From an uncultured Eubacteriales bacterium (GTDB lineage: Bacteria; Bacillota; Clostridia; Christensenellales; Borkfalkiaceae): a DNA stretch of 16,185 nucleotides. Positions 7,269-13,996 of the stretch are shown one piece after another (within the stretch, counting starts at the first letter, position 1; the number at the start of each line of letters is the position of its first letter). The notes beneath the pieces were generated by a model. That model saw nothing but the letters and a program-made list of their open reading frames with translations, searched no databases and was not told the origin of the DNA. A program made the position numbers and the translations under genes. The stretch spans positions 1 through 16,185 of the forward strand of contig CAJMCT010000011.1 of the NCBI GenBank assembly GCA_905211955.1, in the 5' to 3' direction.

Positions 7269-7646
7269 TTATCTACCAGCCGTCTTTTTCTTAGCGACGG
7301 TACGACGAGGACCTTTTCTGGTTCTCGCATTTCTCTTGGAACTCTGTCCACGAACGGGAAGGTTCTTTCTGTGACGAACACCACGATAGCAACCTATTTC
7401 AATCAATCTCTTGATGTTAAGGCTTACTTCGCTTCTTAAATCACCTTCTACGTGAAGGTTATGTTCGATATATTCTCTTAATTTTGCTACATCGTTTTCA
7501 CTTAAGTCTTTAACTCTCGTGTCGGGATCTACGCCCGTTTCACTGATGATTTTCTTTGCCGTTGCAAGTCCGATTCCGTATATATACGTTAAACCGATTT
7601 CTACTCTCTTGTTGTTAGGCAAATCAACGCCGGCTATACGTGCCAT
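7269..7646 (-). CDS. rpsM: 30S ribosomal protein S13
   Basis: Small-subunit head protein contacting the P-site tRNA and the inter-subunit bridge to L5. It has 125 residues, opening MARIAGVDLPNNKRVEIGLTY, with the conserved YIYGIG (22-27) and the C-terminal basic RGVRHRKNLPVRGQ and RTRKGPRRTVAKKK. It is the first gene of the alpha-type block and lies after a 136-nt gap instead of the short gaps seen elsewhere. Its Shine-Dalgarno (GGAGG) falls in the loop of a possible 6-bp hairpin, which could reduce initiation; in E. coli the equivalent site is where S4 represses. Confidence 0.97.
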   Translation of the reverse strand: MARIAGVDLPNNKRVEIGLTYIYGIGLATAKKIISETGVDPDTRVKDLSENDVAKLREYIEHNLHVEGDLRSEVSLNIKRLIEIGCYRGVRHRKNLPVRGQSSKRNARTRKGPRRTVAKKKTAGR

Positions 7647-7648
7647 GC

Positions 7649-7664
7649 AAATACCTCCGTATTT
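7649..7664 (-). promoter_or_regulatory. Hairpin enclosing the rpsM Shine-Dalgarno
   Basis: On the minus strand AAAUAC, then a GGAG tetraloop, then GUAUUU form a perfect 6-bp stem, starting 2 nt before the rpsM ATG (7646). The loop and first stem base make up the rpsM Shine-Dalgarno. The stem is A/U-rich and modest in strength, so it may tune rather than block initiation. The pairing is seen directly; the function is inferred. Confidence 0.5.
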
Positions 7665-7689
7665 TTTTCTTTTATTGTTTTTTATATAT

Positions 7690-7741
7690 GTTAATGCTAG
7701 ACCCGTTTTCGCTTTGGAATGTAAACTACTAACTCTGGTCT
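7690..7741 (-). promoter_or_regulatory. Candidate H-type pseudoknot in the rpmJ-rpsM gap
   Basis: On the minus strand AGACC (7741-7737) can pair with GGUCU (7703-7699), while GUUAGU (7733-7728) in its loop can pair with AUUAAC (7695-7690) downstream (one G-U). Linkers are 3, 24 and 3 nt. Both stems are short and could arise by chance. The position, just before rpsM in a 136-nt gap, matches where the S4-binding pseudoknot of the E. coli alpha operon leader lies, but I see no sequence match to that element. The remaining gap has a 4-bp UUCC/GGAA hairpin with a GCAA loop (7761-7772) and no evident promoter or gene. Confidence 0.3.
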
Positions 7742-7782
7742 TGCGGTTATTTTCTACTTTTTCCTTGCGGAATCAGTTTTTA

Positions 7783-7899
7783 TTAACCTTGTCTTTGTTT
7801 GTGGCTCTTGTTTTTAGAACAAATAACCATTACTTTTCCGTTTCTTTTAATAACTTTGCACTTGTCGCACATAGGTTTTACAGACGGTCTTACTTTCAT
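7783..7899 (-). CDS. rpmJ: 50S ribosomal protein L36
   Basis: Smallest large-subunit protein, a zinc ribbon binding 23S rRNA. The frame from ATG 7899 to TAA 7783 encodes 38 residues starting MKVRPSVKPMCDKCKV and ending HKQRQG, an unmistakable L36. Zinc ligands are C11, C14, C27 and H33. There are five residues between C27 and H33, as in E. coli L36, whereas typical Bacillota L36 (37 residues) has four. AAAGGAG lies at good spacing upstream. It is 31 nt after infA and, unusually, 136 nt before rpsM. Confidence 0.96.
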   Translation of the reverse strand: MKVRPSVKPMCDKCKVIKRNGKVMVICSKNKSHKQRQG

Positions 7900-7930
7900 T
7901 TTTTTATCTCCTTTGGAATTTGTTTATGCT

Positions 7931-8152
7931 TTAGTTCTTACTACGCCAGGTTATTCTGCCTTTGGTTAAGTCGTATGGACTCATTTCCAATTTAACGCTA
8001 TCGCCCGGTATGATTCTGATATAGTGCATACGTAGTTTGCCCGATATGTGTGCATCGATGATATGTCCGTTTGAAAGTTTAACCTTAAACTTTGCATCGG
8101 GTAATGCTTCGACTACTACGCCTTCTGTTTCTATAACGTCGTCTTTCGACAC
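7931..8152 (-). CDS. infA: Translation initiation factor IF-1
   Basis: OB-fold factor that occupies the ribosomal A site during initiation. It has 73 residues, reading MSKDDVIETEGVVVEALPDA at the N-terminus and containing the family segment HISGKLRMHYIRIIPGD and the C-terminal LTKGRITWR. The start is GTG at 8152, the only non-ATG start among the genes whose starts lie in this window; AGGAGG lies 9 nt upstream and overlaps the TAG stop of the previous gene. The position between map and rpmJ is standard for Bacillota. Confidence 0.96.
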   Translation of the reverse strand: MSKDDVIETEGVVVEALPDAKFKVKLSNGHIIDAHISGKLRMHYIRIIPGDSVKLEMSPYDLTKGRITWRSKN

Positions 8153-8165
8153 AAAACTATTCCTC

Positions 8166-8438
8166 CTATGATTTTTGTTGAACGTTTTTTAGCTTTCGGT
8201 ATAAATTTTTGTTGCCGATTGCTAATCCGTTCGATATTTTTTCGGTTATATCTTGCGACATTTCCGAATTTACCTTGATTAAATGTTTTAAGCTTTTCTT
8301 TTTGGGGCTATCTGTCTTTCTAGTTTTTCCGTTTGCTATAAAGCAAAACTTTTCACAAACTTCTAAAACCACAAAGGCTTGCCCTTTATCTCTACCGGCT
8401 AAACATATCACAGTATCGCCGACCGAAATATTTTTCAT
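8166..8438 (-). CDS. KOW-domain RNA-binding protein (L14e/L6e/L27e-like)
   Basis: Small basic protein of 90 residues. A KOW motif lies at about residues 4-30 (VGDTVICLAGRDKGQAFVV), followed by a beta-rich segment with FCFIANGKTRK and a Lys-rich tail. Genes of this type sit between map and infA in many Bacillota and are annotated as KOW or ribosomal L14E-like RNA-binding proteins; no precise function is established. Residues 55-90 look less conserved. It starts 8 nt after map with the Shine-Dalgarno AAGGTGA overlapping the map stop, and its own TAG stop forms part of the infA Shine-Dalgarno, so co-translation is likely. Ribosome or rRNA binding is inferred from fold and neighbours only. Confidence 0.85.
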   Translation of the reverse strand: MKNISVGDTVICLAGRDKGQAFVVLEVCEKFCFIANGKTRKTDSPKKKSLKHLIKVNSEMSQDITEKISNGLAIGNKNLYRKLKNVQQKS

Positions 8439-8446
8439 AACTCACC

Positions 8447-9193
8447 TTAAAGCGTAAGGATTTCCACGCCGTTATCGGTTATTGCCACGGTGTTTTCGTA
8501 GTGAGCCGAAGGTCTTCTATCCTTCGTCTTAACACCCCAGCCGTCCGGCATAAAGTCTACTTGGTAGACGCCGGCGTTTATCATCGGCTCTATCGCGATT
8601 GTCATTCCCGATTTAAGCCTTATGCCCGTTCCCTTCTTTCCGTAGTTCGGAACTGATGGGTCTTCGTGCATTTCTCTTCCGATACCGTGCCCTACAAGTG
8701 CTCTAACCACCGAGAATCCGTTTGCCTCCGCATGAGATTGAACGTAATATCCAATATCACCCAAAGGCGTTCCGTCTCTCAAATGTTCTACCGCATTAAA
8801 GAAACATTGTTTAGTCACTTCGACAAGTTTTTTCTTTTCTTCTGATACTTCGCCAACCATAAAGGTTCTTGCTGCATCACCTTGCCAACCGTTATAAATC
8901 ACTCCGACGTCAACGCTTACTATTTGTCCGCTTTTGATAACCACGTCTTTAGACGGGATACCGTGCACGACCATTTCGTCTATCGAAGTACATATCGATG
9001 CGGGATAACCAGAATATCCTAAAAAGGAAGGGGTCGCTCCGCAAGACTTTATATAGTCGTAGGCAATCTTATCTAAATCTTTAGTAGTCATGCCTTCGCG
9101 AATACTTCTCTCGATAAGGTCTAAAACGTTTTTAGTAAGCCTGCCCGCTTCTCTCATCTTTTCGATTTCCGCAGGCGTTTTAATCGTTATCAT
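8447..9193 (-). CDS. map: Methionine aminopeptidase, type I
   Basis: Removes the initiator methionine from nascent proteins. It has 248 residues, the typical length of the type Ia enzyme without an N-terminal zinc extension. The two-metal ligands are all present: D95 (SVDVG), D106 (GDAA), H169 (GHGIG), E202 (IEPM) and E233 (HYENT). The substrate-contacting H78 (VVHGIP) and H176 (MHEDP) are also there. It begins 1 nt after the adk stop with only a weak AGG site, so translation is probably coupled to adk. The adk-map order is conserved in Bacillota spc operons. Confidence 0.97.
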   Translation of the reverse strand: MITIKTPAEIEKMREAGRLTKNVLDLIERSIREGMTTKDLDKIAYDYIKSCGATPSFLGYSGYPASICTSIDEMVVHGIPSKDVVIKSGQIVSVDVGVIYNGWQGDAARTFMVGEVSEEKKKLVEVTKQCFFNAVEHLRDGTPLGDIGYYVQSHAEANGFSVVRALVGHGIGREMHEDPSVPNYGKKGTGIRLKSGMTIAIEPMINAGVYQVDFMPDGWGVKTKDRRPSAHYENTVAITDNGVEILTL

Positions 9194-9194
9194 T

Positions 9195-9815
9195 TTAACC
9201 TAAAACCTTGACAATGTCGTTAAAAACTTCTTTTATCTCTTTATTACCGTTTACGCTGAGTATCTTTCCCTTGTCGGTATAATAATCAACTAACGGTGCG
9301 GTTTGCGTCCTGTATACCGCAAGTCTTTCTTTTACGGTTTCAGGATTATCGTCTTTTCTTATCGTAAGTTCACCGCCACAGTTTGGGCAAGTGCTTACGT
9401 TTCCGATAAAATCGATATGGAAAGATTCATTACATTTTGAACAATTTCTTCTTCCCGTTATTCGTCTTTCTATCTTTGAAAGGTCTACTTCTAAGTTAAT
9501 TACTACTTCGGGGGCTGAGAAACTCTCTAAAGCTTCTGCTTGAGCGACGTTTCTCGGAAACCCGTCTAGTAGATACCCGTTTTTGCAATCGGGTTTACTT
9601 AATCTGTCTTTAACGAGTTCGACGGTAAGATCGTCGGGACAAAGTCTTCCTCCGTCCATGGCTTCTCTTACCTTTATGCCGAGCTCGGTATTGTTTTTCA
9701 TATTTTCCCTAAATATATCACCCGTTGAAATATGGGGTAAATTATATCTTTCGGAAATATAGGCTGCCTGCGTGCCTTTCCCACTGCCAGGTGCACCCAA
9801 TAAAATTACTTTCAT
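9195..9815 (-). CDS. adk: Adenylate kinase, zinc-containing long form
   Basis: Interconverts ATP plus AMP with two ADP, setting cellular energy charge. It has 206 residues. The P-loop GAPGSGKGT is at 8-16, the AMP-binding TGD at 31-33, DGFPR at 84-88, and the LID domain at about 122-160. The LID carries four cysteines, C125, C128, C143 and C146, the structural zinc site found in many Gram-positive adenylate kinases. It follows secY with a single-base gap and a distant AAGGG site, so translational coupling to secY is likely. Confidence 0.97.
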   Translation of the reverse strand: MKVILLGAPGSGKGTQAAYISERYNLPHISTGDIFRENMKNNTELGIKVREAMDGGRLCPDDLTVELVKDRLSKPDCKNGYLLDGFPRNVAQAEALESFSAPEVVINLEVDLSKIERRITGRRNCSKCNESFHIDFIGNVSTCPNCGGELTIRKDDNPETVKERLAVYRTQTAPLVDYYTDKGKILSVNGNKEIKEVFNDIVKVLG

Positions 9816-9816
9816 T

Positions 9817-11097
9817 TTATTTCAAGAATCCCTTATAGTTCTTCATCATGATTTGTGATTGTAATGCTTGTTCGAACTCAAGTGCTACTGAAACTATAAT
9901 CAAAAGTCCGGTTGCGCTGAATACGTTAACTAAACTTTGGTCTACAGCCTTGAAGATTATCGAAGGTATTAACGCTACCAATGCTAAGAATATTGCTCCG
10001 AAAAGGGTGATTCTATTTGATACCCTACGCAAGTAATCCGCAGTGGGCTTACCAGGACGTGTGCCGGGGATAAATCCACCGTTGCCTTGAATACTCTTGC
10101 TTATATCGTCAGGATTGAATTGGATTTGATTGTAAAAATACGAGAAGAATAAAATCAACACGCAAAGTACAACCATGTATACCCAAGATCCTGCACCCAT
10201 ATTAGCACTCCACCAGTTGTCAGGGCTTGCGCCAACTAAGTTAATGATAAGATCGGGGAAGGAAAGTATTGCATAAGCAAAGATTAAAGGCATAACGCCT
10301 GATGCGTTTACTTTAATCGGAATATGCGTTGACTGTCCACCATACATCTTTCTACCCTTAACTTGTTTAGCGTATTGAACGGGAATCTTTCTTTCAGCAT
10401 CGTTAACAGTGACGATTGCGCCGAAAATTAAAACTGCCGCTACGATAAACCCTAAAAGAACCCAGATAGAACTGTCAGTCCAGTTTTGGAAAAGTCCTAA
10501 AATTGCAGTACCTGCAGTAGATAAGATACCTACGAAGATCAACATAGATATACCGTTTGATACACCGTAGTCGGTAATTCTTTCACCAAGCCACATAGTG
10601 AGCGCTGCGCCCGCTACGTAAACTATTACCAAGAACGCATAACTTAAATATTCTAAGAATACGCTGTTTCCTGCAGTATTGAAGATTGCGGTCGTATCGA
10701 TTGAACCGATAAAGCCTGCAATAATACCGATTGCTTGTGCAATAGCAAGTACTAAGGTTAAAATTCTGGTGTAAGCGTTTATTCTCTTTCTTCCTTCTTC
10801 ACCTTGCTTAGAAAGTCTTTCTAATGCAGGGATACCGACGGTTAAAAGTTGAATAATAATCGATGCATTGATATAAGGTCCTATACCCATAGCAAAGAAC
10901 GTGCCGTATTGCAACGCTCCGCCTGATACCGCGCTCATAATGTTTAAGAAGTTATAACTATCTAAACCTTCAAACATCGTGACGCCGGGAACGGGGATAT
11001 AGCAACCAATTCTATACACGAATAATAATGCAATAGTAATTAGTATTTTGCGTCTAACTTCTTTGATCTTAAACGCATTAACTATTGTTTGCCACAT
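9817..11097 (-). CDS. secY: Preprotein translocase channel subunit SecY
   Basis: Pore-forming subunit of the SecYEG channel for protein export and membrane insertion. It has 426 residues with about ten hydrophobic segments. Recognisable family regions include YRIGCYIPVPGV (28-39) in TM1, the plug-side segment MSAVSGGALQYGTFFAMGIG, QLLTVGIPALERLSKQGEEG before TM3, the cytoplasmic QYAKQVKGRKMYGGQSTHIP loop, NPDDISKSIQGNGGFIPGTR and PGKPTADYL. GGGAGG lies 5 nt before the ATG. It sits between rplO and adk as in other Bacillota. No truncation or odd residue is seen. Confidence 0.97.
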   Translation of the reverse strand: MWQTIVNAFKIKEVRRKILITIALLFVYRIGCYIPVPGVTMFEGLDSYNFLNIMSAVSGGALQYGTFFAMGIGPYINASIIIQLLTVGIPALERLSKQGEEGRKRINAYTRILTLVLAIAQAIGIIAGFIGSIDTTAIFNTAGNSVFLEYLSYAFLVIVYVAGAALTMWLGERITDYGVSNGISMLIFVGILSTAGTAILGLFQNWTDSSIWVLLGFIVAAVLIFGAIVTVNDAERKIPVQYAKQVKGRKMYGGQSTHIPIKVNASGVMPLIFAYAILSFPDLIINLVGASPDNWWSANMGAGSWVYMVVLCVLILFFSYFYNQIQFNPDDISKSIQGNGGFIPGTRPGKPTADYLRRVSNRITLFGAIFLALVALIPSIIFKAVDQSLVNVFSATGLLIIVSVALEFEQALQSQIMMKNYKGFLK

Positions 11098-11120
11098 TTT
11101 AGCCTCCCTTTAAAGTCGGG

Positions 11121-11567
11121 TTAGATTTGTTCTACCGTACCGCCGACTTTTTCGATTGCTTCTTTAGCTGAAGCAGAGAAACTGGATGCCTTTACGGTCA
11201 ATGCCTTGGTAAGACTTCCGTTTCCTAAAACTTTTAAGCCTACGCCGTCTTTAACGAGTTTAATAAGTCCGTTATTTGCGAGCGTTTCGATATCTACTAC
11301 CGAACCTGCTTCAAAGTTTTCAAGTACAGAAAGGTTTACAATACTGTAAGTTTTTCTGAAATGATTGTTGAATCCACGTTTGGGAATTCTTCTGATTAAA
11401 GGCATTTGACCGCCTTCAAATCCGGGACGAACTCCGCCACCGCTTCTTGCCCATTGTCCTTTATGTCCCTTACCACTGGTTTTGCCGAGGCCAGAACCAA
11501 TTCCTCTACCAAGTCTTTTCTTGGAAGTGGTTGCGCCTTCTGCGGGACTTAATGTATCTATTCTCAT
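11121..11567 (-). CDS. rplO: 50S ribosomal protein L15
   Basis: Late-assembling large-subunit protein. It has 148 residues, normal size. The Gly-rich, basic N-terminal arm is typical: LGRGIGSGLGKTSGKGHKGQ near residues 19-38, then RPGFEGGQMPLIRRIPKRGF. The C-terminal globular part includes VLGNGSLTKALTVKASSFS. AGGAGC lies just before ATG 11567 in the 37-nt gap after rpmD. The rpmD-rplO-secY order is standard. Confidence 0.96.
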   Translation of the reverse strand: MRIDTLSPAEGATTSKKRLGRGIGSGLGKTSGKGHKGQWARSGGGVRPGFEGGQMPLIRRIPKRGFNNHFRKTYSIVNLSVLENFEAGSVVDIETLANNGLIKLVKDGVGLKVLGNGSLTKALTVKASSFSASAKEAIEKVGGTVEQI

Positions 11568-11604
11568 TTTTTTGCTCCTTTTGAACGATTCGTTAAGTTG
11601 AAAA

Positions 11605-11805
11605 TTATACTCTTTCTACTTTAACGAGATATTTAACCTTGTCAATCATACCGAGTATCGAAGGGGTTTCGTCGAATACTTTGAACGAATTAATCTTTTT
11701 AAGTCCCAACGCTTCTACTACCTTTTTGTGATTCGGTAAAATTGCAATCGTACTTTTAACAAGCGTGACTTTAATTTTTGCCACTTGGGTTTTTGCCTTT
11801 GCCAT
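11605..11805 (-). CDS. rpmD: 50S ribosomal protein L30
   Basis: Small large-subunit protein of the ferredoxin-like fold. It has 66 residues, slightly longer than the usual 58-60. The core IKVTLVKSTIAILPNHKKVV and the LGLKKINS segment are conserved. The first ten residues (MAKAKTQVAK) are about five longer than common L30 starts. The Shine-Dalgarno TAAGGAGG overlaps the rpsE stop codon. It lies between rpsE and rplO as expected. Confidence 0.95.
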   Translation of the reverse strand: MAKAKTQVAKIKVTLVKSTIAILPNHKKVVEALGLKKINSFKVFDETPSILGMIDKVKYLVKVERV

Positions 11806-11819
11806 AAAAAGTATCCTCC

Positions 11820-12341
11820 TTAACCGTTGATTTCTTCAACAGACTTGCCACGGATTGCAGCAATTTCTTCTGCCGTTCTCAACGCTTTCAAACCTTCGAT
11901 TGCTGCCTTTACGCAGTTGATCGGGTTGTTGGTGCCGTGAGATTTAGTTCTGATGTTCTTAATACCTACTGCTTCCATTACCGCACGAACGGGACCGCCT
12001 GCGATAACACCGGTACCTTCTTCAGCCGGCATCATGTATACGAAACCTCTGCCAAACTTTCCAAGTACTTCGTGGGGGATACTAGTTCCCAAAAGCGAGC
12101 ACTTAAACATGCTTTTCTTTGCCTTTGCGGTAGCCTTATCGATTGCTTCCGGAACTTCAGTTGACTTTCCGAGTGCGCATCCTACTCTACCTGCACCGTC
12201 GCCTACTACAACGAGTGCTGCAAATCTCATATTTCTTCCGCCCTTAACAACCTTAGTGACACGGTTGACAGCGATAAGTTTTTTAATTAAACCGTCGTTT
12301 TCTTCCGATTTTCTCGGCGCTCTATTATTTTCTCTTGCCAT
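11820..12341 (-). CDS. rpsE: 30S ribosomal protein S5
   Basis: Small-subunit protein at the mRNA entry channel, involved in decoding accuracy and helicase activity. It has 173 residues. The N-terminal double-stranded RNA-binding-like domain has INRVTKVVKGG-type sequence (here VNRVTKVVKGGRNMRFAALV, 25-44), with the loop VVGDGAGRVGCALGK following. The C-terminal domain has EEGTGVIAGGPVRAVMEAVG and KSHGTNNPINCVKA. AAGGAG lies upstream of ATG 12341. It lies between rplR and rpmD as usual. Confidence 0.97.
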   Translation of the reverse strand: MARENNRAPRKSEENDGLIKKLIAVNRVTKVVKGGRNMRFAALVVVGDGAGRVGCALGKSTEVPEAIDKATAKAKKSMFKCSLLGTSIPHEVLGKFGRGFVYMMPAEEGTGVIAGGPVRAVMEAVGIKNIRTKSHGTNNPINCVKAAIEGLKALRTAEEIAAIRGKSVEEING

Positions 12342-12362
12342 TTTCGTTTTCTCCTTGTTTTA

Positions 12363-12731
12363 TTAAAACTCTAAGCCGCCCTTTCTCGCACCGTCTGCTA
12401 ATGCAGCGACACGGCCCGTGTAAAGATATCCGCCTCTATCAAATACGATGGCTTTTATCTTTTTCGACTTTGCTTTCTTTGCAAGAAGTTCGCCTACAGC
12501 AAACGCCTGCGCCTTTTTATCCATACCTTCGAAAGTTCCTTTAAGTTCTTTTGAAAGCGTAGATGCAGTGACTAAGGTTACACCCTTTACGTCGTCAATA
12601 ATTTGAGCGTAAACGTGGTTAAGAGTTCTATAAACCGAAAGTCTAGGTGCACTTGCAGTGCCTTTAACTTTGGCTCTTACTCTTTTATGTCTTCTCTTTC
12701 TATCAATGTTTTTGTTGATTTTCGTAATCAT
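12363..12731 (-). CDS. rplR: 50S ribosomal protein L18
   Basis: 5S rRNA-binding protein of the central protuberance. It has 122 residues with the basic N-terminus RKRRHKRVRAKVKGT, the PRLSVYRTLNHVYAQIIDD core (29-47), the FDRGGYLYTGRVAALADGAR segment (96-115) and the GLEF terminus. AGGAG lies 7 nt before ATG 12731. Unlike its neighbours it is preceded by a 99-nt gap with two perfect hairpins. Confidence 0.97.
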   Translation of the reverse strand: MITKINKNIDRKRRHKRVRAKVKGTASAPRLSVYRTLNHVYAQIIDDVKGVTLVTASTLSKELKGTFEGMDKKAQAFAVGELLAKKAKSKKIKAIVFDRGGYLYTGRVAALADGARKGGLEF

Positions 12732-12759
12732 TTTATTTCTCCTGATTTAATAACTTTTC

Positions 12760-12810
12760 GCGCTTATATTTTTAAGCGCACTCGGCAGACACGTCACGAA
12801 AAAACGTGTC
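12760..12810 (-). promoter_or_regulatory. Tandem hairpins in the rplF-rplR gap
   Basis: Two perfect 7-bp stems lie in the 99-nt gap. The first on the minus strand pairs GACACGT (12810-12804) with ACGTGTC (12794-12788) around a 9-nt loop; the second pairs GCGCTTA (12779-12773) with TAAGCGC (12766-12760) around a 6-nt loop. Eight bases separate them, and the second ends 16 nt before the rplR Shine-Dalgarno. Neither is followed by a T run, so they do not look like terminators. A role in RNA processing, mRNA stability or translational control is inference. I see no gene or convincing promoter in the gap. Confidence 0.55.
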
Positions 12811-12830
12811 CACTAAAAGCACTTTAAATT

Positions 12831-13376
12831 TTAGCCTTTCGAACCTGCTGCCTTACCAACCTTACGTTCGATTACTTCATCGCTGTAGCGAATTCCGTAT
12901 CCGTGGTAGGGTTCGGGTTCTCTAATGCCACGTACGATTGCTGCAAATTGTCCAACCTTTTCTTTGTCGATACCCTTTACTACGATTTCAGTAGCGCTGG
13001 GGCAATCTAAAGAAATGCCTTCGATTTCAGCAACTTCTACGGGGTGTGAAAAGCCTACGTTGAGTACTACTTTGTTGCCTTGCTTAGCAACCTTCCAACC
13101 TACACCGTGTACGATAAGGGTTTTTGCATAACCTTCGGTTACGCCCTTAATCATATTTGCGCAAAGTGCTCTATATAAGCCGTGTTTTGCTTTGGTAGGA
13201 CCTTGATCGTTTGCTCTGGTAAATTTAAGTACGTTTGCTTCAATTACCGGAGTAATGATAGGATCATAAACTTGACTTAAAGTTCCCTTAGGTCCTTTAA
13301 CGGTGATTACGTTGTCTTTTGCTTCTACCGTTACGCCGGCAGGAATATCAATTATAGCATTACCAATTCTTGACAT
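12831..13376 (-). CDS. rplF: 50S ribosomal protein L6
   Basis: Large-subunit protein near the factor-binding centre, made of two similar domains. It has 181 residues, normal length. It opens MSRIGNAIIDIPAGVTVEAK with VITVKGPKGTLS following, and the second domain carries the signature region EPEPYHGYGIRYSDEVIERK close to the C-terminus (about 152-171). Its Shine-Dalgarno AGGAGGT overlaps the TAG stop of rpsH. It is followed by an atypically long structured gap before rplR. Confidence 0.97.
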   Translation of the reverse strand: MSRIGNAIIDIPAGVTVEAKDNVITVKGPKGTLSQVYDPIITPVIEANVLKFTRANDQGPTKAKHGLYRALCANMIKGVTEGYAKTLIVHGVGWKVAKQGNKVVLNVGFSHPVEVAEIEGISLDCPSATEIVVKGIDKEKVGQFAAIVRGIREPEPYHGYGIRYSDEVIERKVGKAAGSKG

Positions 13377-13389
13377 AATTTCTTACCTC

Positions 13390-13776
13390 CTACCATACGT
13401 AAGCGAGTACTTCGCCGCCCTGATGGGCTTTCTTTGCTTCTTTACCGGTCATGATACCCTTGGAAGTGGATAATATTGCAATACCCAAACCGCCAAGAAC
13501 TTGGGGTACTTCGTCAGCACCTACGTATACTCTTAAACCGGGTTTACTAATTCTCTTTAATCCGCTGATAACTTTCTTACCATTTTCGTATTTGAGAGTG
13601 ATTACTATCGTTCCCTGTACGCCTTCTTCAAACTTAACGTCTGAAATATAGCCTTCCTTAAGTAAGATATCGGCAATAGCCTTCTTCGTGTTGGAAGCGG
13701 GAATTTCTACTGTTTCGTGCTTCGCAGAAATCGCATTTCTGATTCTGGTAAGCATATCTGCAATAACGTCTGTCAT
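13390..13776 (-). CDS. rpsH: 30S ribosomal protein S8
   Basis: Binds helix 21 of 16S rRNA and is the spc operon autoregulator in E. coli. With the start at ATG 13776 it has 128 residues, MTDVIADMLTRIRNAISAKH. A longer frame from 13797 would add seven residues and overlap rpsZ, but AGGAGG (13790-13785) sits 8 nt before ATG 13776, and the shorter N-terminus matches the family. The C-terminal STSKGIMTGKEAKKAHQGGE is canonical. It begins 14 nt after the rpsZ stop and ends with TAG, which is part of the rplF Shine-Dalgarno. Confidence 0.97.
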   Translation of the reverse strand: MTDVIADMLTRIRNAISAKHETVEIPASNTKKAIADILLKEGYISDVKFEEGVQGTIVITLKYENGKKVISGLKRISKPGLRVYVGADEVPQVLGGLGIAILSTSKGIMTGKEAKKAHQGGEVLAYVW

Positions 13777-13790
13777 TATTCTTTCCTCCT

Positions 13791-13976
13791 TTACCAACTT
13801 GCCTTTTTAACGCCGGGGATTTGTCCCTTGTAGGCAAGGTTTCTGAAGCATATACGGCAAATACCGTACTTACGGAGAACCGCGTGGGGACGTCCGCAGA
13901 TACTGCATCTGGTATAAGCTCTGGTGGAATATTTAGCAGGTCTTTGCTGCTTATTTATCATTGCTTTTTTAGCCAT
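13791..13976 (-). CDS. rpsZ: 30S ribosomal protein S14, type Z (zinc-binding)
   Basis: Small-subunit head protein. It has 61 residues and the four zinc-ligand cysteines C24, C27, C40 and C43 (CSIC and CRIC), with KYSTRAYTRC and LAYKGQIPGVKKASW. This short zinc form is typical of Gram-positive bacteria and Thermus, in contrast to the roughly 100-residue zinc-free form. It lies between rplE and rpsH at the standard place; it may be named rpsN in some genomes. Confidence 0.97.
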   Translation of the reverse strand: MAKKAMINKQQRPAKYSTRAYTRCSICGRPHAVLRKYGICRICFRNLAYKGQIPGVKKASW

Positions 13977-13996
13977 TTTATAAACTCCTTATAACC

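Noticed and set aside
7761..7772. UUCC-GCAA-GGAA hairpin after rpmJ as a terminator
   Set aside because: Only 4 bp and followed by A rather than T, so it cannot be supported as a terminator; recorded only as part of the gap.
7783..7899. L36 with an inserted residue in the zinc site as a novelty
   Set aside because: The C-X5-H spacing and 38-residue length also occur in E. coli L36, so it is a known variant.
7519..7995. 158-residue plus-strand frame across rpsM, rpmJ and infA
   Set aside because: It is a shadow frame over three conserved minus-strand genes with low-complexity Phe/Leu-rich translation.
12760..12810. rplF-rplR hairpins as intrinsic terminators
   Set aside because: Neither stem is followed by a T run on either strand in a suitable position, and essential genes continue downstream.
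13777..13797. Longer rpsH start adding seven residues (MVKEERI)
   Set aside because: It would place the AGGAGG site inside the gene and overlap rpsZ; S8 proteins begin near MTDVIADML.
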